A DNA stretch of 8,170 bases from Patescibacteria group bacterium (lineage in GTDB: Bacteria; Patescibacteriota; Gracilibacteria; UM-FILTER-43-11). Both the position numbers and the translations under genes were made by a program. The stretch is from NCBI GenBank assembly GCA_029260955.1, contig JAJDCF010000065.1:1-8170 (forward strand), read 5' to 3'. This document shows, piece after piece, positions 5,338-8,170 of the stretch (position 1 is the stretch's first letter; each line of letters opens with the position of its first letter). Under the pieces are notes generated by a model. The model was not told where the DNA came from. It worked only from the letters and a program-made list of their open reading frames with translations, and did not search any database.

Positions 5338-6079
5338 TTGTCTGCATCAGTTCATCCGAAATATCGAAGTTAGCTGAGACATTGCTCACATCCTGATCAT
5401 CGTCCAAAGCTTCCATGAAATTCAGAATCTTTTTGGCTGTGGATTCATCTTCGATTTTAACAGTTTGATTGGGAATTAGCTGTACCTCGGCTTGTTGTGT
5501 TTCAAGGTCAGCTGTTTTAAGCTTATCTACTACAACAGTGAGGTCACTTGGGTTTGTGTGGATTTCCATTATCCCATCTTCGCTTTGAATATCCTCGGCA
5601 CCTGCATCAATGGCAGCGAGTTCAGCTTCATCGGAGTCGATATTTTCCAAATTAATGGTAATGACACCTTTTCTGTCGAACATCCATGTCACTACACCTG
5701 TTTTTCCTAAATTCCCACCACCCTTATTGAAGATGGTGCGCATATTCGTGTATGTGCGGTTTGTATTTTCAGTCAGGCATTCAACAATAACAGCTGTACC
5801 ACCTGGGCCATAGCCTTCGTAAGTAACTTCCTCAATTTGAGCTGCGTCCTTATCTTCACCTGTTCCGCGCTTGATGGCTTTATCGATGTTGGCACTGGGA
5901 ACATTATCTTTTTTGGCGTTGTCTATGGTCAGCCTTAGACTGGGGTTCATATCCGGATCACCCCCATTACGGGCAGCAATGGTGATCAAGTTGGCGTGGC
6001 GCGTGAAAATCTTACCGCGCTTTGCATCAGCGGCACCTTTTTTGTGCTTAATAGAATGCCATTTACTGTGACCGGACAT
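5327..6079 (-). CDS. yebC: YebC/PmpR family protein
   Basis: This is a full-length (250-residue) member of the YebC/PmpR/TACO1 family. It was long annotated as a transcriptional regulator; family members have more recently been linked to relieving ribosome stalling at proline-rich sequences. The N-terminal signature is intact: MSGHSKWHSIKHKKGAADAK, then KIFTRHANLITIAARNGG and NPSLRLTIDNAKKDNVP. The middle has YEGYGPGGTAVIVECLTENTNRT and a Gly-rich NKGGGNLG stretch. The C-terminal part is acidic and ends TIAS. It starts 5 bases after the rpsR stop, so it is the third gene of the rpsF-rpsR operon. That position supports a translation role over the more common ruvC-linked context. It ends in TAG at the expected family length, evidence that TAG acts as a stop in this genome. 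Confidence 0.97.
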   Translation of the reverse strand: MSGHSKWHSIKHKKGAADAKRGKIFTRHANLITIAARNGGDPDMNPSLRLTIDNAKKDNVPSANIDKAIKRGTGEDKDAAQIEEVTYEGYGPGGTAVIVECLTENTNRTYTNMRTIFNKGGGNLGKTGVVTWMFDRKGVITINLENIDSDEAELAAIDAGAEDIQSEDGIMEIHTNPSDLTVVVDKLKTADLETQQAEVQLIPNQTVKIEDESTAKKILNFMEALDDDQDVSNVSANFDISDELMQTIAS

Positions 6080-6084
6080 ACGCT

Positions 6085-6327
6085 TTAGTTAGTGAAAGGC
6101 AAAAGAGCAACGTGTCTTGCTTTTTTGATAGCGTTTGAGAGTTTCTTCTGGTGTTGCAGGCAAACTCCAGTGTAGTAACGATTCTTAATCTTTTTGAAAC
6201 CGTTCATAAAGTGCTTCAGAGTTCCAGTATCTTTGTAATCGATATCTTTCATTTGATTAGTGCAAAAGGTGCAACGACGCTTACCGAGATTATGCTTTTG
6301 CTTGGTGGAAAAAATTACTTTAGCCAT
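6085..6327 (-). CDS. rpsR: 30S ribosomal protein bS18 (zinc-binding form)
   Basis: S18 sits on the small-subunit platform, where it binds S6 and 16S rRNA. The 80-residue product has a normal length and the family core YKDTGTLKHFM (31-41), IKNRYYTGVC (47-56) and the basic end KKARHVALLPFTN. Cys19, Cys22, Cys56 and His59 (CTFC...CLQH) form a candidate zinc site, the 'C+' type known for several ribosomal proteins. It lies 22 bp downstream of rpsF and 5 bp upstream of yebC. The rpsF-rpsR gap is A/T-only except for one CG and contains an 8-bp A/T inverted repeat (6336-6354) that includes the rpsF stop. No Shine-Dalgarno is visible (AAAGAATAACC before ATG). Confidence 0.97.
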   Translation of the reverse strand: MAKVIFSTKQKHNLGKRRCTFCTNQMKDIDYKDTGTLKHFMNGFKKIKNRYYTGVCLQHQKKLSNAIKKARHVALLPFTN

Positions 6328-6349
6328 GGTTATTCTTTAATTAACGTAA

Positions 6350-6895
6350 TTAAATTTTGAGATCATCGCCTCCAAGAAGCTTATCTAGCTTGTCATCAAG
6401 ACTGCTAGCGTCGGCTTTTTTACCTTTATCTTTTATCTCGGTAGGTGCTTTTGCCTTCGGGGCAGCCTTGTGAGTCGTAGTTTCAGGTCTTCGAGAAGGA
6501 GCTGGTCTCTCGTCCTTTTTAGGTTCTTCAACCACAACTTCTTCTTCAAATTTGGTGTACTGGTAGTTATCTTTCAGGCTGATGTGAAGAAATCGAATGA
6601 TGTCTTTATCGATTCTTACATGGTCATCTAATTCACTGTTGAAGGTTGTAGGAAGTGTGACGTTGTAAACAACATAAGTTCCTGCATTGAATTTGCCAAT
6701 TTTGTAGGCCAGCTTTTGCTTACCCCAATTATCCTTCATGTCTACGGTACCACCGTTATCTTCAAGGTATTTCTCAAATTCCTTGAGCTTCTTTTCGGTA
6801 GCAGACTCAAGTAATTCTGGTTGTAGGACGAGCATAAGCTCATATTTTTTGTCGATAGGATCAACGACGCGTGCGACTTCTTTTTTCTTTGCCAT
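6350..6895 (-). CDS. rpsF: 30S ribosomal protein bS6 with long C-terminal extension
   Basis: S6 forms a heterodimer with S18 on the 30S platform. The core ferredoxin-like fold spans about residues 17-117: KYELMLVLQPEL, helix KKLKEFEKYLEDNGG, DNWGKQKLAYKI (56-67), AGTYVVYNVTL and IIRFLHISLKD. The N-terminus has about 15 extra basic residues before the core. After residue 117 comes a long extension: an acidic stretch (EEEVVVEEPKKDE), a Pro/Ala/Lys-rich disordered region (130-160) and a predicted short helix SSLDDKLDKLLGGDDLKI at the end. At 181 residues it is well above the usual 95-140. rpsR and yebC follow; ssb, which commonly sits between rpsF and rpsR, is absent. Start ATG 6893-6895, stop TAA. 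Confidence 0.96.
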   Translation of the reverse strand: MAKKKEVARVVDPIDKKYELMLVLQPELLESATEKKLKEFEKYLEDNGGTVDMKDNWGKQKLAYKIGKFNAGTYVVYNVTLPTTFNSELDDHVRIDKDIIRFLHISLKDNYQYTKFEEEVVVEEPKKDERPAPSRRPETTTHKAAPKAKAPTEIKDKGKKADASSLDDKLDKLLGGDDLKI

Positions 6896-6924
6896 GATGT
6901 TATATCTTTATGGACTAAATGCGG

Positions 6925-6944
6925 CCTTTCACTTGTGTGAAAAG
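6925..6944 (-). promoter_or_regulatory. Hairpin in the rpsF leader, possible autoregulatory element
   Basis: In the minus-strand leader CTTTTCAC and GTGAAAGG pair (8 bp, one G-U) around the loop ACAA, about 30 nt before the rpsF ATG and followed by GGCCGC. S6:S18 complexes are known to bind their own mRNA leader through a CCG-containing motif in several bacteria. The CCG next to this stem is suggestive, but I cannot match the full consensus. Confidence 0.35.
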
Positions 6945-6960
6945 CAAAGATTGCTTGGTT

Positions 6961-6988
6961 ATTGTAGCGGTTTTTCATGGTATTGCAA
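6961..6988 (-). promoter_or_regulatory. Sigma70-type promoter of the rpsF-rpsR-yebC operon
   Basis: TTGCAA (6983-6988), a 16-bp spacer and TACAAT (6961-6966) on the minus strand, with a predicted start near 6954 and a leader of about 60 nt. Confidence 0.75.
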
Positions 6989-7057
6989 GGATTTTGTAGC
7001 TGATGCAAAAAAATAATTGCAGGATGGCTTATTTAAGCTAAAAAACGCACGAAAATC

Positions 7058-7071
7058 TCTGCCCGGGCAGA
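7058..7071. repeat. 14-bp G/C-rich palindrome upstream of the helicase gene
   Basis: TCTGCCCGGGCAGA is a perfect inverted repeat, 54 bp before the helicase ATG and about 70 bp behind the divergent rpsF promoter. There is no T-run behind it on the plus strand. It could be an operator, but no regulator is known. A direct repeat ATGCTTGT x2 (7095-7110) lies between it and the start codon. Confidence 0.55.
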
Positions 7072-7125
7072 ACCTTAGTGGAAAAAATGGGGGCATGCTT
7101 GTATGCTTGTTTGGCAAAAGTGATT

Positions 7126-8170
7126 ATGAATTTACTAGAAGAATTAAATGATCGGCAACGTGAGGCGGCAGAGACTTTAGGTGGTCCGCTTTTGATTATT
7201 GCGGGAGCTGGTAGTGGAAAAACCCGTGCTTTGACCTATCGCATTGCCCATTTGATTGAGCAGGGAATGGCTCAGCCATGGCAGATTCTGGCCGTTACCT
7301 TTACTAATAAGGCGGCTGGCGAGATGCAGAAGCGTGTGAATGAGCTTTTGACTGAAAACTTTGACCTGAGTGAGAAAAATAGGCCTATGATTGGCACTTT
7401 TCACTCGATTTGTGTGCGGATTTTACGAAAACACATCGAAAAATTGGGTCGTGAGAAGAGCTTTGTGATTTACGATGCCACTGATCAGAAAGGTTTGATG
7501 AAAAGGCTCATTAAGGAGAATCAAATTGATGATGAAAAGATCAAATACCAGGTGGTACTGGGTATGATTTCTAAATTCAAGAACCAACTTAAGGGCCCAG
7601 AGGAATTTTTGGCAAAAGCAGGCAATCATTTTGAAAGGCAGGTGGCGACACTCTTTTCTGCCTACCAAAAACGGCTTAAGACAAATAATGCGTTGGATTT
7701 TGATGATCTGCTTCTACTAGCGGTAAAGCTCTTACAAGAACATCCGGATGTGCTTGATGAGTACCAGGAACGTTGGCGTTACATCTCGATTGACGAGTAT
7801 CAGGATACCAATCGTGCTCAGTATACTTTTGCTAAACTTTTGGCGGCCAAATATCGTAATTTATGTGTGATTGGCGACAGTGATCAGTCCATTTACAGTT
7901 TTCGTGGGGCCGACATCACCAATATTCTGGAATTCGAAAAGGATTACAGTGATGCCAAGGTTATTAAGCTGGAACAAAACTACCGTTCGACTCAGGTTAT
8001 TTTGGATGCGGCGGATAGTGTTATCGAAAAGAACAAAAGGCGGAAGGCTAAAAAGATGTGGACCGAAAAAGAAGGTGGGGATTTGATCGAAGTTATTCAT
8101 TCCAGAACAGAAAGCGAAGAGGCCAGTTTTGTAGCTGGCGAAATCGAGAAGTTGATGCGTCTGAAAGAGG
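7126..8170 (+). CDS. UvrD/PcrA-type superfamily 1 DNA helicase, 5' part
   Basis: This is an ATP-dependent 3'-5' DNA helicase of the UvrD/Rep/PcrA family, used in nucleotide-excision repair, mismatch repair and replication-fork maintenance. The first 348 codons are visible and open to the right edge; full proteins are usually 650-750 residues. Motifs in order: Q-motif LNDRQREAA (7-15), Walker A AGAGSGKT (26-33), motif Ia TFTNKAAGEM (58-67), GTFHSICVRIL (90-100), LDFDDLLLLA (190-199), Walker B DEYQDTN (223-229), motif III GDSDQSIYSFRGA (250-262) and motif IV LEQNYRST (282-289). No helicase residue is missing so far. I chose ATG 7126 because MNLLEELN matches the usual family start; an in-frame ATG at 7087 would add 13 residues with two cysteines. 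Without the C-terminal half I cannot separate UvrD from PcrA or Rep. It diverges from the rpsF operon; no Shine-Dalgarno precedes the start. Confidence 0.95.
   Translation, partial: MNLLEELNDRQREAAETLGGPLLIIAGAGSGKTRALTYRIAHLIEQGMAQPWQILAVTFTNKAAGEMQKRVNELLTENFDLSEKNRPMIGTFHSICVRILRKHIEKLGREKSFVIYDATDQKGLMKRLIKENQIDDEKIKYQVVLGMISKFKNQLKGPEEFLAKAGNHFERQVATLFSAYQKRLKTNNALDFDDLLLLAVKLLQEHPDVLDEYQERWRYISIDEYQDTNRAQYTFAKLLAAKYRNLCVIGDSDQSIYSFRGADITNILEFEKDYSDAKVIKLEQNYRSTQVILDAADSVIEKNKRRKAKKMWTEKEGGDLIEVIHSRTESEEASFVAGEIEKLMRLKE

Noticed and set aside
6336..6354. A/T-only inverted repeat between rpsF and rpsR as a terminator or attenuator
   Set aside because: TTTAATTA/TAATTAAA would be a weak stem, it includes the rpsF stop codon, and a terminator here would cut an operon. 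Base composition explains it.
372..6752. Frequent GGTACC sites
   Set aside because: About six occur by eye, two of them as the paired acceptor strands of tRNA-Cys; the others are in unrelated coding or tRNA contexts with no common spacing or flank.
7177..8100. Minus-strand open frames at the right end
   Set aside because: They lie antisense to the helicase, whose motifs are all in frame on the plus strand.

Overview
The window is a compact bacterial housekeeping segment. It carries eleven protein-coding genes (one cut off by the right edge, one interrupted by an in-frame stop) and two tRNA genes; I see no mobile element, CRISPR array or rRNA. I suspect a candidate-phyla-radiation (Patescibacteria) lineage, perhaps the Peregrinibacteria/Gracilibacteria side. 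The reasons are short intergenic gaps, an unknown secreted protein with an FN3-like domain of a kind I associate with such genomes, and start codons without Shine-Dalgarno sequences. This placement is an inference from memory, not a search. The standard code fits: no gene needs UGA as a sense codon, and UAG ends yebC at its expected length.

Left part (1-3230, minus strand): a membrane-anchored FN3-like protein, then grpE, then dnaK. grpE has its own sigma70-type promoter. dnaK has a second promoter with consensus -35 and -10 hexamers inside a CIRCE operator, so HrcA heat-shock control is expected. The dnaK frame is broken by one TAG at codon 531, where Hsp70s usually have glutamine. The frame then continues cleanly for 124 codons through the lid and a Lys/Glu/Asp-rich repeat tail to TAA. 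This is the most notable observation in the window.

Middle (3230-5340): tRNA-Cys(GCA) on the plus strand; a minus-strand pair made of a lipoprotein with a possible PsbP-like domain and a single-pass membrane protein with a possible lipocalin-like domain; a divergent DUF212/PAP2-like membrane protein; tRNA-Arg(UCU) on the minus strand with a strong promoter; and a small two-helix membrane protein. The last of these converges on yebC, and both genes stop inside one shared 14-bp palindrome.

Right part (5327-8170): a minus-strand rpsF-rpsR-yebC operon with no ssb between rpsF and rpsR, driven by a clear promoter and preceded by a leader hairpin. A UvrD/PcrA-type helicase gene diverges from it and runs off the right edge.

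As a whole, the genes serve protein folding (GrpE nucleotide exchange on DnaK), translation (S6, S18, YebC, two tRNAs), DNA repair (UvrD/PcrA) and the cell envelope. I did not find a convincing new multi-gene system. The items most worth checking are the dnaK amber codon, the window-wide lack of Shine-Dalgarno sequences, and the possible regulatory leader and palindromes.
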